Positions 45,285-55,240 of a stretch of 64,000 nucleotides of DNA are shown here, piece after piece. This DNA comes from JANQRX01 sp963663975. Lineage in GTDB: Bacteria > Pseudomonadota > Alphaproteobacteria > Rhizobiales > Kaistiaceae. The notes beneath the pieces are model-generated. The model saw nothing but the letters and a program-made list of their open reading frames with translations. It did not search any database and was not told the origin of the DNA. The stretch is taken from assembly GCA_963663975.2 (NCBI GenBank), contig CAXXRA010000015.1:372001-436000 (forward strand). The letters are read 5' to 3'. Position 1 is the first letter of the stretch, and the number at the start of each line of letters is the position of its first letter. A program made the translations under genes and the position numbers.

Positions 45285-45869
45285 CTACTGTTCTTGCTCC
45301 CACTTTTCCCATTCATCTCTACTCAGAATGAGCTCGGAGACGAGCTGAATTAGAAAAAAAACCATTCCCACAAGCATTACCAGCTGTGGCAGGTAGAGTG
45401 GCGTATGAGAGAGACCGATAGAGATGACATTGGACTCGTAGTTCCGCCAGACGGTCCACGCTGTCCGCCAGACACCGACTGAGATGACAGCGATGCTCAG
45501 GAGAGTGATTGGAAAATGAAGCAGGTATCGGGTCTTATAGGACAGGTGGTCGAGCAGCAACTTGACCCTAACGTGGCCCCTTACACGGGATGCATATGCG
45601 AGACCCAAGAACGCGACGGCCACGAAAGCATAGCCGCCGTACTCCTCGGCCAGGAGTGTAGACCGGCCCACGATGTTACGAAGCCCTATCTCCAGAAGAA
45701 CAAGCAGCATCAGGCAAAATATCACGATCGCTGCCAGATAGCCGCTCGCAGATGACACCACGCCAGCTACCGTCCGTAGCAGGCCTACGGCCCTCCGAAT
45801 GTTGCCCACCGCTCCAACGCCCCCGTTTTCAAGGTGGCCAGAAGTGCTACCTCTAGCACTTCTGGCCAC
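45285..45869 (-). CDS. TRAP transporter small permease (DctQ type)
   Basis: Up to 194 residues with four helices (IVIFCLMLLVLLEIGLR, YGGYAFVAVAFLGLAYASRV, FPITLLSIAVISVG, LVMLVGMVFFLIQLVSE). The first 25 residues may not be translated. The RGHVRVKLLLDHL stretch is typical. Lies between dctP and dctM. Confidence 0.9.
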   Translation of the reverse strand: MARSARGSTSGHLENGGVGAVGNIRRAVGLLRTVAGVVSSASGYLAAIVIFCLMLLVLLEIGLRNIVGRSTLLAEEYGGYAFVAVAFLGLAYASRVRGHVRVKLLLDHLSYKTRYLLHFPITLLSIAVISVGVWRTAWTVWRNYESNVISIGLSHTPLYLPQLVMLVGMVFFLIQLVSELILSRDEWEKWEQEQ

Positions 45870-45890
45870 TGTCTCATTCAGATTTAGGGG

Positions 45891-46883
45891 TTAGGGGTAT
45901 AGCTTCGCTCTAATCGTGCGCAGAAGTTCTTGTCCTTCAGGCGTGGCGCCGGCGCTCCACTCATCCCAGATGGGAACCATTTGCGTCCTAAGTTGGTCCA
46001 GCTCCCCCGCGGGTAACTGAGTTACCTCCACACCGACTTTACGGAGGTCGTTGGTGAGCTGCAATTGGTCAACTGCAACGTCCCTCAAAGCTTTAAGTGA
46101 GGTGACCTCACCGGCGTCTAGCACCACCTGCTGCAAGTCAGGCGGCAGGGAATCGAAGGCGTCTTTGTTTACAATGACACCGTTCCAGACTGAGTTGACT
46201 GCCGGCAGGGCAACATAGCCCGCGACTTCGTAGAACTTCACGTCAATCACGTTTCGTGCACCGGTGATGAACCCATCAACAACACCCAGCTGCATCGAGG
46301 TGTATATCTCCCCGAACAGGAGCGTCTGCGGAAACCCACCAAGCAAATTCACAATTTTGGCTTGTTCCGCGGTCGAAGTTCGCACCTTCATTTCTTTAAG
46401 GTCCGCGACACTGAGAATAGGCTCTTTCGTGATGATCGTTTGGCCAATTCCAGGCCAATAACCAGCCAGGACGGCGTTCCAGTTCTCAAGCAACTTATCA
46501 CCGATGATGCGGTTGATATCTTCCCGGACAATCTCGCCCTGCGTTGCCTCGGGCATGAGGAAACCCAAACCTACCACCAATGCCTCCGGTATCGCCCCGC
46601 CAATGATCGTCTCGGCGATGCCCGACACCTCCGCCAGGCCCTCACGGGTTACCTCCAGTACCTCGGGACCCTTGTAGCCGAGTTCGCCTCCAAAGAAGAT
46701 GTTGACCTTGAGGCGTCCGCCCGAGTGCCTCTCGACCTCGCTCGCCCAGTATGATTGCCACTTGCCACCAATGCTGTTTGCTGGAATGACGGAATTGAAT
46801 TTCCAGGTGATAGTGTCCTGAGCGGACGCTGGCATGGCAAGCATTGCTAACAGACCAGCCAATACCCAAAGTTGTTTCTTCAT
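45891..46883 (-). CDS. TRAP transporter substrate-binding protein (DctP type)
   Basis: 330 residues with a clear signal peptide (LWVLAGLLAMLAMPASAQ). Domain marks include WASEVERHSGGRLKVNIFFG, KMKVRTSTAEQAKIVNLLGG and EIYTSMQLGVVDGFI, with the conserved Arg of the ligand salt bridge in KVRTSTAE. It binds the acid in the periplasm and passes it to DctQM. First gene of the TRAP set. Confidence 0.93.
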   Translation of the reverse strand: MKKQLWVLAGLLAMLAMPASAQDTITWKFNSVIPANSIGGKWQSYWASEVERHSGGRLKVNIFFGGELGYKGPEVLEVTREGLAEVSGIAETIIGGAIPEALVVGLGFLMPEATQGEIVREDINRIIGDKLLENWNAVLAGYWPGIGQTIITKEPILSVADLKEMKVRTSTAEQAKIVNLLGGFPQTLLFGEIYTSMQLGVVDGFITGARNVIDVKFYEVAGYVALPAVNSVWNGVIVNKDAFDSLPPDLQQVVLDAGEVTSLKALRDVAVDQLQLTNDLRKVGVEVTQLPAGELDQLRTQMVPIWDEWSAGATPEGQELLRTIRAKLYP

Positions 46884-47071
46884 GACTTAGGTTCTCCCTT
46901 CCAAAAAGAGTAACGTTTACTCCGCGGAGCCGCAGCTTCGGCGACGGTCGAAATACAGCCGTAATTGCATACTTTAGATGCACCCTCCGCGATCACCGTC
47001 GACCATGCCTCCATACGTACTTAGCGTATTGTTCTTTCAAAGAAACAACGCTATCCCGCAAGAAAATAGGC

Positions 47072-48373
47072 TCATTTGGAGAATACTCCTTCCTCCATCA
47101 AGCTATCTAAAGAAAGGCCAAATGCTTCTACGGTTTGGTCAATATCCTGTTCGGTATGTACATCCGATAACCACCCACCTTCGCCGCGGTGAATATGGAC
47201 GCCGTTGAGCAGCATATGCGTATTGAACGCCTCGGAGAATTTTGACGTATTTAGATAAAATCCCGAGCACATCTGAGACGCGTGCACGTCCACTCCACGG
47301 CTGCTGGCCTCATGGTTCAGCCTCTTGCAAAGGCGTGACGCCATCTCCACGGCTTTTTTCTGGGGCGCTCCAGTAGCGACCATCTCGAGAACCGCATTTG
47401 AGGCAGCGGCACTTACGGCATTGGCGTTGTACGTACCAGCATGATTAATCTTCCGGTAGCGGTTCCATTCCGGATCGTTGCGTTTGATCTGCAGTACTTC
47501 CATCACTTCCGCCCGTCCGGCCACCGCCCCTATCGGGAACCCCCCACCCAAGACCTTCCCGAGCGAGCACAAGTCAGGTGTGACACCGACCACCTCCTGC
47601 CAGCCGCCAGGAGACCACCGAAATCCCGTGATGACCTCATCAAAAACCAGGACTGTGCCAAACTTCTTGGTAAGTGCCCGGGCCGCCTGGACTGTCTCCG
47701 GCAAGACCAGGTCTTTCGTTGCATGGGCCCAAGCTGACTCCATAAAGAGCGCAGCAACATCTTTCTTGGACAGCGCTTGCTCTAGTGCATCAATATTGTT
47801 GCGCGGAATTACCTGTACGCCAGCAGCCATGGCCCCATCGAACGCTGGCGGGATACGCCCCGCAAGCGGTTTATCCAATGGCTCGTAAGAGCCAGCATTC
47901 ATCTCATCGGTCCAGCCACAGTTGTCTGCCTCGAACTTGACAATCTTGGACCGGTCAGTGTGGGCACGTGCAATCATAGCAATCAAAAGATTGGCCTCGT
48001 TGCCTGTGGTGGTAAACTCCACCCACTCGGCCGCCGGCACAAGCTTGTGCACCCGCTCAGCCAGTTCGATGCTGGGTTCGTGCTCGTGAGCGAAGAGCGA
48101 ACCCTTCGCGACCTGCTCCGAAGCGGCGCTTACGATCGCTGGGTGGCAGTGCCCGAACAGCAGTGCAGCGTGGCCCATCGAGTAATCGATGTGCTCATTT
48201 CCATCAATGTCCCACTTTCTGGAGCCGTTGGCGTGGGAAGCGATAATCGAGAAAGGGTCACAATATCGGGAATCGTGATTCATCCCTCTGCCGACTTTGA
48301 GGGACCGCTCAAACATCAGCTTGGACTTTGGGTATTTGGCCTCAAATCTCTCAATCCTATTAAGCTCACTCAT
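47072..48373 (-). CDS. class III aminotransferase (glutamate-1-semialdehyde aminomutase-like)
   Basis: 433 residues. PLP signatures: FTTTGNEANLLIAMIARAHT, LVFDEVITGFRW (Asp) and SLGKVLGGGFPIGAVAGR (Schiff-base Lys). Length and order match the GSA-aminomutase subgroup, but location in a catabolic cluster and not with heme genes argues for an omega-type aminotransferase or a racemase. It is followed by the TRAP operon on the same strand after 190 bases. Confidence 0.88.
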   Translation of the reverse strand: MSELNRIERFEAKYPKSKLMFERSLKVGRGMNHDSRYCDPFSIIASHANGSRKWDIDGNEHIDYSMGHAALLFGHCHPAIVSAASEQVAKGSLFAHEHEPSIELAERVHKLVPAAEWVEFTTTGNEANLLIAMIARAHTDRSKIVKFEADNCGWTDEMNAGSYEPLDKPLAGRIPPAFDGAMAAGVQVIPRNNIDALEQALSKKDVAALFMESAWAHATKDLVLPETVQAARALTKKFGTVLVFDEVITGFRWSPGGWQEVVGVTPDLCSLGKVLGGGFPIGAVAGRAEVMEVLQIKRNDPEWNRYRKINHAGTYNANAVSAAASNAVLEMVATGAPQKKAVEMASRLCKRLNHEASSRGVDVHASQMCSGFYLNTSKFSEAFNTHMLLNGVHIHRGEGGWLSDVHTEQDIDQTVEAFGLSLDSLMEEGVFSK

Positions 48374-48449
48374 CTCCAGGTTCCTTCTCCCCCATCTAGC
48401 GAATTGAGGCCGCGGCGCGCCAAACCATTTCCGGTCAGCCGCGCTATTA

Positions 48450-48473
48450 TTCCGTTAATAAGGAATATATTCC
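48450..48473. promoter_or_regulatory. candidate IclR operator upstream of the aminotransferase
   Basis: TTCCGTTAATAAGGAA is immediately followed by TATATTCC, so GGAATATATTCC (48462-48473) is a perfect palindrome and overlaps a second one. It lies about 80-100 bases before the aminotransferase start, in an AT-rich control region. Confidence 0.5.
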
Positions 48474-48606
48474 ATTAAATGAGGTTAAAGTGGGTAGTAG
48501 CTGGAGTCAAGAGAATGGGAGAGTACGCTTGGTGTCCGTGGTCAGGTAATTTGGAACCAAATGGGGCCTGACTTAAGAGAGGCTCCGGCCCATCTGGTTG
48601 ATCATG

Positions 48607-48779
48607 TTACGCGGCGGTTTTGCGGAATTGCAAACGCCGATGTTCGATGGTCTGTCGTTTGATCCTTTCTCTTTCCAGCAGGATGGTTTGGCCGCGCCCG
48701 AAGTAGACGTCGGCAGGCGTGAGGTTGCCCAGGCTCTCGTGGTAGCGATGGTAGTTGTAGTGCCCGACAAAGGCCTCGA
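48607..48779 (-). pseudogene. C-terminal remnant of an IS3-type integrase-core transposase
   Basis: The minus strand reads FVGHYNYHRYHESLGNLTPA, then DVYFGRGQTILLERERIKRQ, ending KTAA before TAA. This is the end of an rve-core transposase. The rest was removed where the IS21 element now begins (48780). Confidence 0.75.
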
Positions 48780-48979
48780 TGTCAACGTCGGAGCAAAATT
48801 AGTCCACCCGGGCGGAGCAAAACTAGTCCACTTAACGTTATGCGGTACGCGGTGTTGGGGGGTTGTCCCGGTAGTCCATAGGAGGGACCCGCGCTGCTTC
48901 GTGTAGCGCTTGCGTTACGCGGAGCGAAGCAGCGTGGGAGGTTCCTGTGGACCCACCGGGTCAACCATTGCACCGGCGG

Positions 48980-49750
48980 TTAAGCAGGTATTTTTGGGGA
49001 TTTGCGCCGTTTTTGGCTTTGGTTGAGACGATAGCTCTCGCCGTTCATTTCCAGGATATGGACATGGTGGGTGAGGCGGTCCAGCAAAGCCCCGGTCAGG
49101 CGTTCCGAGCCGAATATCTCCGTCCACTCATCGAACGGCAAGTTGGAGGTCACCAGGATCGAGCCCCGCTCGTAGCGCTGGCTGAAGACTTCGAACAGCA
49201 GCTCGGCGCCGGTCTTCGAGAGCGGCACGAAGCCGAGTTCGTCGATGATCAGAAGGTGATACTTTGCCAGTTGCTTCTGCAGGCGCAACAGGCGTTTTTC
49301 ATCCCTGGCCTCCATCAGTTCATGAACCAGGGCAGCGGCCGTGAGGAAGCCGGCGGAGAGCCCCTTTTGGCAGGCCGCCAGACCGAGACCGAGGGCGATA
49401 TGGGTCTTGCCGGTTCCGCTGTTGCCGAGCGCGATGATATTCTCACGACGCTCGACGTATTCGCATCGCGCCAACTCCAGAACCAGCATCTTGTTGAGCG
49501 ATGCGATGGCCTTGAAGTCGAAGCTGTCGAGGCTTTTGACGGCGGGGAACCTGGCCTGTCTGATCCGCCGCTCGACCATGCGGCGCTCACGGTCGATCAG
49601 TTCCAACTCGGTCAGACGGACAAGATACCGCACATGGTCGGCGCCCTCGGTGGCGCATTGGCGGGCCAGCTTGTCGTATTCGCGCAGGAACGTCGGCAGT
49701 TTCAGGGTCTTGAGGTGATGGGCCAGCAACACTTGCGGCGTATCGGTCAT
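48980..49750 (-). CDS. istB: IS21 helper ATPase IstB
   Basis: About 256 residues from ATG 49748-49750 (MTDTPQVLLAHHLKTLKLP); its first bases overlap the istA stop (ATGA). Walker A is ALGNSGTGKTHIALGLG and Walker B LLIIDELGFVPLS. Intact. Confidence 0.93.
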   Translation of the reverse strand: MTDTPQVLLAHHLKTLKLPTFLREYDKLARQCATEGADHVRYLVRLTELELIDRERRMVERRIRQARFPAVKSLDSFDFKAIASLNKMLVLELARCEYVERRENIIALGNSGTGKTHIALGLGLAACQKGLSAGFLTAAALVHELMEARDEKRLLRLQKQLAKYHLLIIDELGFVPLSKTGAELLFEVFSQRYERGSILVTSNLPFDEWTEIFGSERLTGALLDRLTHHVHILEMNGESYRLNQSQKRRKSPKIPA

Positions 49751-51246
49751 GACGCGCCTCCACCCAACAAGCTCATATAACTGGCGGCGGCCGTGGTCGC
49801 CACGTTGGCCCGAGGCAGGTAGGGATAGATATCCAGGTCGAGTTTGGGCGGGCGTCGCTCGATACGGCACAGCACAAGGTGTTTGACGGCGTCGTAGCCG
49901 ATCGCACCCAGGCGCAGGGCGTCCTTCACCGCGCCGTGAAGCACCTCGAGATCGAAGGTCTCCACAAGCCGAAGGACCTGGACGTATTCCCGCTTGCCGG
50001 CCTTGCCCATGCGCGCCTCCAGGAGACGGCGCAGGGTTGGGAAGGCATCAGGCAGTTCCCATCCGGCTAGCGGCGCGGCCTGATCCAGGGCACCGATCTT
50101 GTGCTCCAGCAAAGGCAGGTAGTGGATCGGATCGAAGACCATATCTTCCCGGTCGTAGGAACGGGGGTGCCGGGCAATGATCCCGGCGCCGCAACCGATA
50201 ACCACCTCGTGGACATAGCCACGGATCCAGACTTCCTGATGGCCGTAGGCGACGGGCACGGAATAGTCATTCGTCCGGTAGCGCACCAGGGACAGCGAGT
50301 TGACCCGCGTGCCCTGCTTGTCGCACGCGTCGAACGGTGCCGGCAGTGGCCTCTTCAACGCTTCGCGGTCACGCACAAACCGTTCGCCGATGCTCTCGCG
50401 GTGGCCGCGCAGGACGTTGCCTTGCCGGTTGCGGCATTGCTCTTCCAGGTGGCCATTGAAGGCGTCCCAGCTCGCGAACCGGGGAAGCGGCGTCATGAAG
50501 TTCCGCCGGGCATAGCCGACCACCCCCTCCACATTGCCTTTGTCGTTACCCTTGCCGGGACGGCCGTAGCGGTCCTCGAAGAGGTAATGGGACTGCAGCC
50601 CGCTGAACGCCCGCGTTCGTTGCCGCGTGCCATCTGACAAGATGCGCGACACCAGACACTTGTCGTTGTCGTAAAGAATCGATTGGGGAACGCCGCCGAA
50701 AAAAACAAAGGCTCTGTTGTGCCCGTCCAGCCAGGCCTCCGTCGTCGCCGCCGGGTAGGCCGCAACGAAGCAGGCATCGCTGTGGGGAAGTGTCATGACG
50801 AAAAAATGCGCCCGATACTTGACGCCGGCGATGATCGCATCCGCCTCGCCAAAGTCCGCTTGAGCATGGCCCGGAGGATGTGACAACGGCACAAACATCT
50901 CACGCCGACGAAGGCGCCGTTCCCGAACGTAATCCTTCACGATGGTCTCTTTGCCCGTGAAGCCATGTTCGTCGCGAAGGCGCTCGAATATACGCTTCGC
51001 CGTGTGGTGCTGCTTACGGTGAACCGGTCGGTCCTCCTCCAGAATACGGTCGATGATATCCGTGAAGGGGGCCAGTTTCTGGCGTTTCGGTGGCTGGCGT
51101 CGCCAATATCCCGGCGGTTCCGAATGCCGCAGCATCTTCCTCACCGTCTCGCGCGCAATGCCAAACCGACTTGCCGCCTCTCGCTGGCTCAGACCATCAA
51201 CATGGCAGGCCAGCCGAACGCGCAGATATAGGTCCACGGTGTACAT
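49747..51246 (-). CDS. istA: IS21 transposase IstA
   Basis: About 499 residues from ATG 51244-51246 (MYTVDLYLRVRLACHV), with GGCGGGAGG just upstream; ATG 51261 is an alternative. The HTH is LSQREAASRFGIARETVRKM; the DDE core has AQADFGEADAII, SILYDNDKCLVSRIL and GNDKGNVEGVVGYARR. It differs clearly from IstA at 9844. Confidence 0.92.
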   Translation of the reverse strand: MYTVDLYLRVRLACHVDGLSQREAASRFGIARETVRKMLRHSEPPGYWRRQPPKRQKLAPFTDIIDRILEEDRPVHRKQHHTAKRIFERLRDEHGFTGKETIVKDYVRERRLRRREMFVPLSHPPGHAQADFGEADAIIAGVKYRAHFFVMTLPHSDACFVAAYPAATTEAWLDGHNRAFVFFGGVPQSILYDNDKCLVSRILSDGTRQRTRAFSGLQSHYLFEDRYGRPGKGNDKGNVEGVVGYARRNFMTPLPRFASWDAFNGHLEEQCRNRQGNVLRGHRESIGERFVRDREALKRPLPAPFDACDKQGTRVNSLSLVRYRTNDYSVPVAYGHQEVWIRGYVHEVVIGCGAGIIARHPRSYDREDMVFDPIHYLPLLEHKIGALDQAAPLAGWELPDAFPTLRRLLEARMGKAGKREYVQVLRLVETFDLEVLHGAVKDALRLGAIGYDAVKHLVLCRIERRPPKLDLDIYPYLPRANVATTAAASYMSLLGGGAS

Positions 51247-51405
51247 CCTCCCGCCTTCCATCTCAAAAAAGATCGAAGACTACAGGTGGCAGAGTTTTAC
51301 TCCGCCCGCGGCTGGGAAATCCCGCCGCTTCCGTGGACTAATTTGTCACCGCCGTTCTCACCCGGATTTGCGCGGCACGGAGGGTCAGCGGAGTAGCGCG
51401 GCACG

Positions 51406-53043
51406 TTACGTTTCACCGAGCACCATGGCCGCCCCCTTCTCGCCAATCATGATTGTGGGAGCATTGAGATTGGCTGAAGCAATCGTGGGCATGACGGAGG
51501 CATCGATTACACGTAGTCCATCAACACCGCGCACCCGCAGCTGCGGATCAGTGACAGCGTCCCCATCCAGCCCCATGCGACAGGTCCCGCAGCAATGGAA
51601 CAGTGTGCCGCCGGTCTCGCGTGCAAACCGGAGCAAATCCTGATCGCTGGCGACCGATTGGCCAGGCAACACTTCTTCGTCCCAGAAATCCGCGAACGCT
51701 GGTTGGCGATAAATATCGCGAAGGATCTTGATACCGCTGACCAGGGTCTTTCGATCGATGTCTTGCAACAGGTAATTGGGCTCTATACGCGGCGCTGCGA
51801 AAGGATCATCGGATCGAATCCGAAGCCTCCCCCGCGAGACTGGACGGCACTGCGAAACGTTTGCGGTGAAGCCTGAATAGCGGTGCAGCGGGTCACCAGG
51901 CTTATCGACGGACAACGGCATCACCAGGAACTGAACGTCCGGGCGCCCTTGGAGCGCGTGCTCAGAGCAAGCTGCGCCTCCCACCTGGCCGGCACCAACC
52001 GTGAGCGGGCCGGAGCCTTTGACAAGCCACTCCAATCCCATCTTTGCCAGTTTTATCGGATTACGTACGTCATCGTTGAGCGACTGGCGACGCTTGAGGC
52101 GCACGGTTGTACGCACCTGGTAGTGATCCTGAAGGTTTCCTCCGACCTCGGGCGCATCGACAACGACATCAATCCCATGCTCACGCAGCACCGCCGCGGG
52201 CCCAATGCCCGAAAGTTGCAGCAGCTGTGGTGATTGAATGGCGCCGCAGGATAGGATTACCTCCCGATCAGCCTGCGCTGTGTGCTTTTCACCACCAGCG
52301 GACCATTCAAGGCCGACAGCGCGGTTGCCATCGAGCAAGACCCGCGTTGCATGGGCGCGCGGAAGCACCGTCAAGTTTGGTCGATTGAGAACCGGATACA
52401 GAAAGGCAGCAGCCGCGCTCTCTCGCCAGCGCGATCCTATGGTGAGCTGATAAGACCCGACGCCCAACGTCGTCTCGCCATTGAAGTCTGAATTGTGAGG
52501 CAAGCCAAGCTGCTGAGCCGCTTCCACCCACGCCATGCAGCATGGATGATTGTTGCGCAAATCCGATACGCGGAGGTCTCCGTGAGCTCCGCGAAATTGG
52601 CTAGGTTCGCCTCCGTTTCGCTCCATACGCCTGAAGTAGGGAAGGACCGACTTGAAACCCCAGCCAGCGGCACCCTGGCGCTCCCAATCATCGAAGTCCT
52701 CATGTTGGCCGCGAATGAAGACCAGCCCGTTGATCGAACTCGACCCGCCGATGACGCGTCCGCGCGGCCACGTAATCGAACGTCCGCCGGTTCCTGAGCT
52801 TGGCTCGGTCGGAAATTCTCGGGCAAAGCGCTCATCAAATATCGTGCGAAAGTATCCAATCGGCAGTCGAAGCCAGAAATTGCGATCCCATCCGCCCGCT
52901 TCAAGAAGTAGCACGCGATTACCTGGATCGGCCGACAGGCGATTTGCCACCACGCAACCGGCGGAACCTGCTCCCACAATGACGTAGTCAAAGTCGGTTG
53001 CCGACACGGACGGCGATCCTCCCCCGATCCCAAAGTAACCCAC
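51406..53043 (-). CDS. GMC-family flavin oxidoreductase (choline dehydrogenase-like)
   Basis: 545 residues from GTG 53043; GTG 53007 (VSATDFDY) is possible. The FAD-binding motif is YVIVGAGSAGCVVANRLS with LLLEAGG; GMC signature 1 is WPRGRVIGGSSSINGLVFIR; signature 2 is GAIQSPQLLQLSGIGP. The end has GTLFHCCGTCRMG and SANLNAPTIMIGEKGA, with the catalytic His/Asn region. It oxidises an alcohol. Substrate unknown. Confidence 0.92.
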   Translation of the reverse strand: MGYFGIGGGSPSVSATDFDYVIVGAGSAGCVVANRLSADPGNRVLLLEAGGWDRNFWLRLPIGYFRTIFDERFAREFPTEPSSGTGGRSITWPRGRVIGGSSSINGLVFIRGQHEDFDDWERQGAAGWGFKSVLPYFRRMERNGGEPSQFRGAHGDLRVSDLRNNHPCCMAWVEAAQQLGLPHNSDFNGETTLGVGSYQLTIGSRWRESAAAAFLYPVLNRPNLTVLPRAHATRVLLDGNRAVGLEWSAGGEKHTAQADREVILSCGAIQSPQLLQLSGIGPAAVLREHGIDVVVDAPEVGGNLQDHYQVRTTVRLKRRQSLNDDVRNPIKLAKMGLEWLVKGSGPLTVGAGQVGGAACSEHALQGRPDVQFLVMPLSVDKPGDPLHRYSGFTANVSQCRPVSRGRLRIRSDDPFAAPRIEPNYLLQDIDRKTLVSGIKILRDIYRQPAFADFWDEEVLPGQSVASDQDLLRFARETGGTLFHCCGTCRMGLDGDAVTDPQLRVRGVDGLRVIDASVMPTIASANLNAPTIMIGEKGAAMVLGET

Positions 53044-53197
53044 CTCGCCAATGTGCCAAGGCCCGATGCTGATGGTACCGCTGGGCAGAGTTTTTTACGA
53101 ACAGCTGACGGCCGCTCCTGGCAGATTTTGTTGATTTAGTCGGGCTTGATCATTGGTGAGTGGCGTGATTCCGTCCTTCGGGTGATTTGCACGAGGG

Positions 53198-54735
53198 ATG
53201 GACGCGATGATGGGATTGCAGGCGGCACCGGAACGGCTTTTCTACGACTTCTGTCTTGAGGATCACGTTCCGCAAGATCACCTGCTGAGGCAGATCGACC
53301 GGTTTCTCGATCTGAGCGATCTTCGGGTCACGTTGAAGCCGTTCTACAGCACCATCGGTCGGCCTTCGGTTGATCCGGAGCTGATGATCCGGATGCTGAT
53401 CGTCGGCTACTGCTTCGCCATTCGCTCCGAACGGCGTTTGTGCGAGGAGGTCCATCTCAATCTCGCCTATCGTTGGTTCTGCCGCCTGGGTCTCGATGGC
53501 GGGGTGCCAGACCATTCGACCTTCTCGCTCAACCGCAATGGCCGTTTCCGGCAGAGCGGTCTTCTACGCCATGTGTTTGAGACGGTGGTGCGCCGCTGCA
53601 TGAGCGAGGGGCTCGTCGGCGGGGAAGGCTTTGCCGTCGATGCCAGCCTAATCCAGGCCGATGCCAACAAGCAGCGCTCGGTGCCGGGACATGAGTGGAA
53701 GATCGCCGATATCCCTAGCGACGCCACGCAGGCGATCAAAGATTATCTCGCCACGCTGGACGATGCCGCCTTCGGAGCGGCCAGCAGCGTGACACCGAAG
53801 TTCGTCTCCCCGTCCGACCCGGCTGCGCAATGGACCGGCGCCCAGCGCGGTCCGGCGCTTCTTTGCCTATGCCGACAATTATCTGGCCGATACCGACCAC
53901 GGGATCATCGTCGATGTCGAGGCGACCCGTGCCATCCGGCAGGCCGAGGTGGGAGCAGCCCAGACCATGATCAAGCCCGAACCGAAGAGCGCTTTGGCCT
54001 CAAGCCAAAACGGCTGGCCGGCGACAGTGCCTATGGGGCGGCACCGATGCTGGCCTGGCTGGTCAAGGACAGAGGCATCGCTCCGCACATCCCGGTGTTC
54101 GACAAATCAAAGCGCGACGATGGCACCTTCTCCAGAGCCGACTTCCAGTGGCAGGAGGATAACAATGTCTATGTGTGCCCGGCGGGAAAGACGCTTAAGT
54201 CATCGGGCCGCCTGAACAGTGACAACACCTACGCGAGGGCTTTATCGGCCGGCTGGCCAGCACCTCCAGGCGGGACTCTGGCCCTTGCCCGTTATGGTCG
54301 GTTCCCCACATCTACCGACCGTCCTTAACCGATCAAGGCTCGGAACAGGGATTTTTAGAGGTGGTCATCGGGCCGCCTGAACAGTGCAACACCTACCGAT
54401 ATCTGGCCAGCACCTATGACTGTGGCCCTTGCCCGTTAAAAAAGCGGTGCTGCCCCAAGACGCCGCAGCGCAAGATTCCGCGCGACATCAACGAGGATGC
54501 TCGCGATGTCGCAAGGGCGCTGTACGACACGCCCGCCTTCAACCAGTCGCGTCGCGACCGCAAAAAGGTCGAGATGCTGTTTGCCCATCTCAAACGCATT
54601 CTGAAGCTTGGTCGATTGCGCTTGCGTGGGCCACGCGGAGCCCAGGATGAGTTCCTGCTCGCCGCCACGGCCCAGAACCTCAGAAGGCTCGCCAAACTCA
54701 GGCCAATACCGCCGCCGACCCTCCAACCAGCATGA
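53198..54735 (+). pseudogene. IS1182-family transposase, broken by frameshifts and an IS5-end insertion
   Basis: It starts GLQAAPERLFYDFCLEDHVP and contains VPDHSTFSLNRNGRF and GFAVDASLIQADANKQRS. Between about 53850 and 53970 the frame is shifted (an extra G near 53855, compensated near 53975): the family stretch YADNYLADTDHGIIVDVEAT is read in another frame there. It resumes with ERFGLKPKRLAGDSAYG. Around 54294-54362 an IS5 end sits inside the gene, with a degenerate duplicate of about 75-95 bases on either side. The last part (LASTYDCGPCPLKKRCCPKT to LLAATAQNLRRLAKL) is intact. Confidence 0.85.
54294..54362. repeat. relic of an IS5 right end inside IS1182
   Basis: ATGGTCGGTTCCCCACATCT, then CCGATCAAGGCTCGGAACAG, then GGATTTTTAGAGGTG match the right terminus of the IS5 copy at 56988-58280, with a few bases lost between. 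No transposase is attached. Confidence 0.85.
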
Positions 54736-54836
54736 CAGGAACAATGCCCATCCGCCGATAACGCGCATCCATGATCATCCCGCAGCGGGCGCGCTTCGGG
54801 CCGCGATCCAGTCGTGGCTGGGTATCAGCTGGCCCC

Positions 54837-55240
54837 AAGTTGGGAGTTCGACATTTTCCCAGAAAGACAAAACACGGCTCCTGGGCCTCCAGCGAGATCA
54901 GATCTTCGCGATGTTTGACCACCCGGGCGATCATGCAGCTCGGGTTATCTCCAACCAACTGGGCGAAGCTGGCTATTACACCGATCAGACCGACAGTTGG
55001 GTGACGCTGAGGGTCAGCGGCGCGAAATCGCGCACCGCGCTGGAGCGGATTTGTCCGATCGATCTGGACCCGAAAGCGTTTTCACCAGGAGCCGTTGCCC
55101 GAACCGTGATGGAACATCACGGAGCCATCATCCTGCGGGACGGTCAGAACTCCTTCGTATTGCTTTCAGCGCGCTCGTCGGCGTGCTCGTTTCTGCGTGC
55201 GGTAGAACGATCGGTGGACAACATTGACCATCGCGTTTGA
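54837..55240 (+). pseudogene. soxG: SoxG (sarcosine oxidase gamma subunit) fragment
   Basis: The recognisable part reads VISNQLGEAGYYTDQTDSWV, TLRVSGAKSRTALERICPID, FSPGAVARTVMEHHGAIILR and FVLLSARSSACSFLRAV, the body of the small subunit of tetrameric sarcosine oxidase. The start is fused to IS1182 sequence and no soxB, soxD or soxA gene is near, so it is an orphan without a proper beginning. Confidence 0.7.

Larger units (their letters stand above)
48780..51360 (-). mobile_element. IS21-family element, second type
   Basis: The left end TGTCAACGTCGGAGC... (48780) and the inverted right end TGAGAACGGCGGTGA... (51360) both run into AAATTAGTCCAC, with an additional AGTCCAC copy inside the left end. 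It carries istB and istA. No matching target duplication flanks it, suggesting a later adjacent deletion; the truncated transposase on its left supports that. Confidence 0.88.

Noticed and set aside
47025..47055. TTGTT...AACAA hairpin between dctP and the aminotransferase as a terminator
   Set aside because: The stem is interrupted and has no T-run; evidence is too weak to list as a feature.
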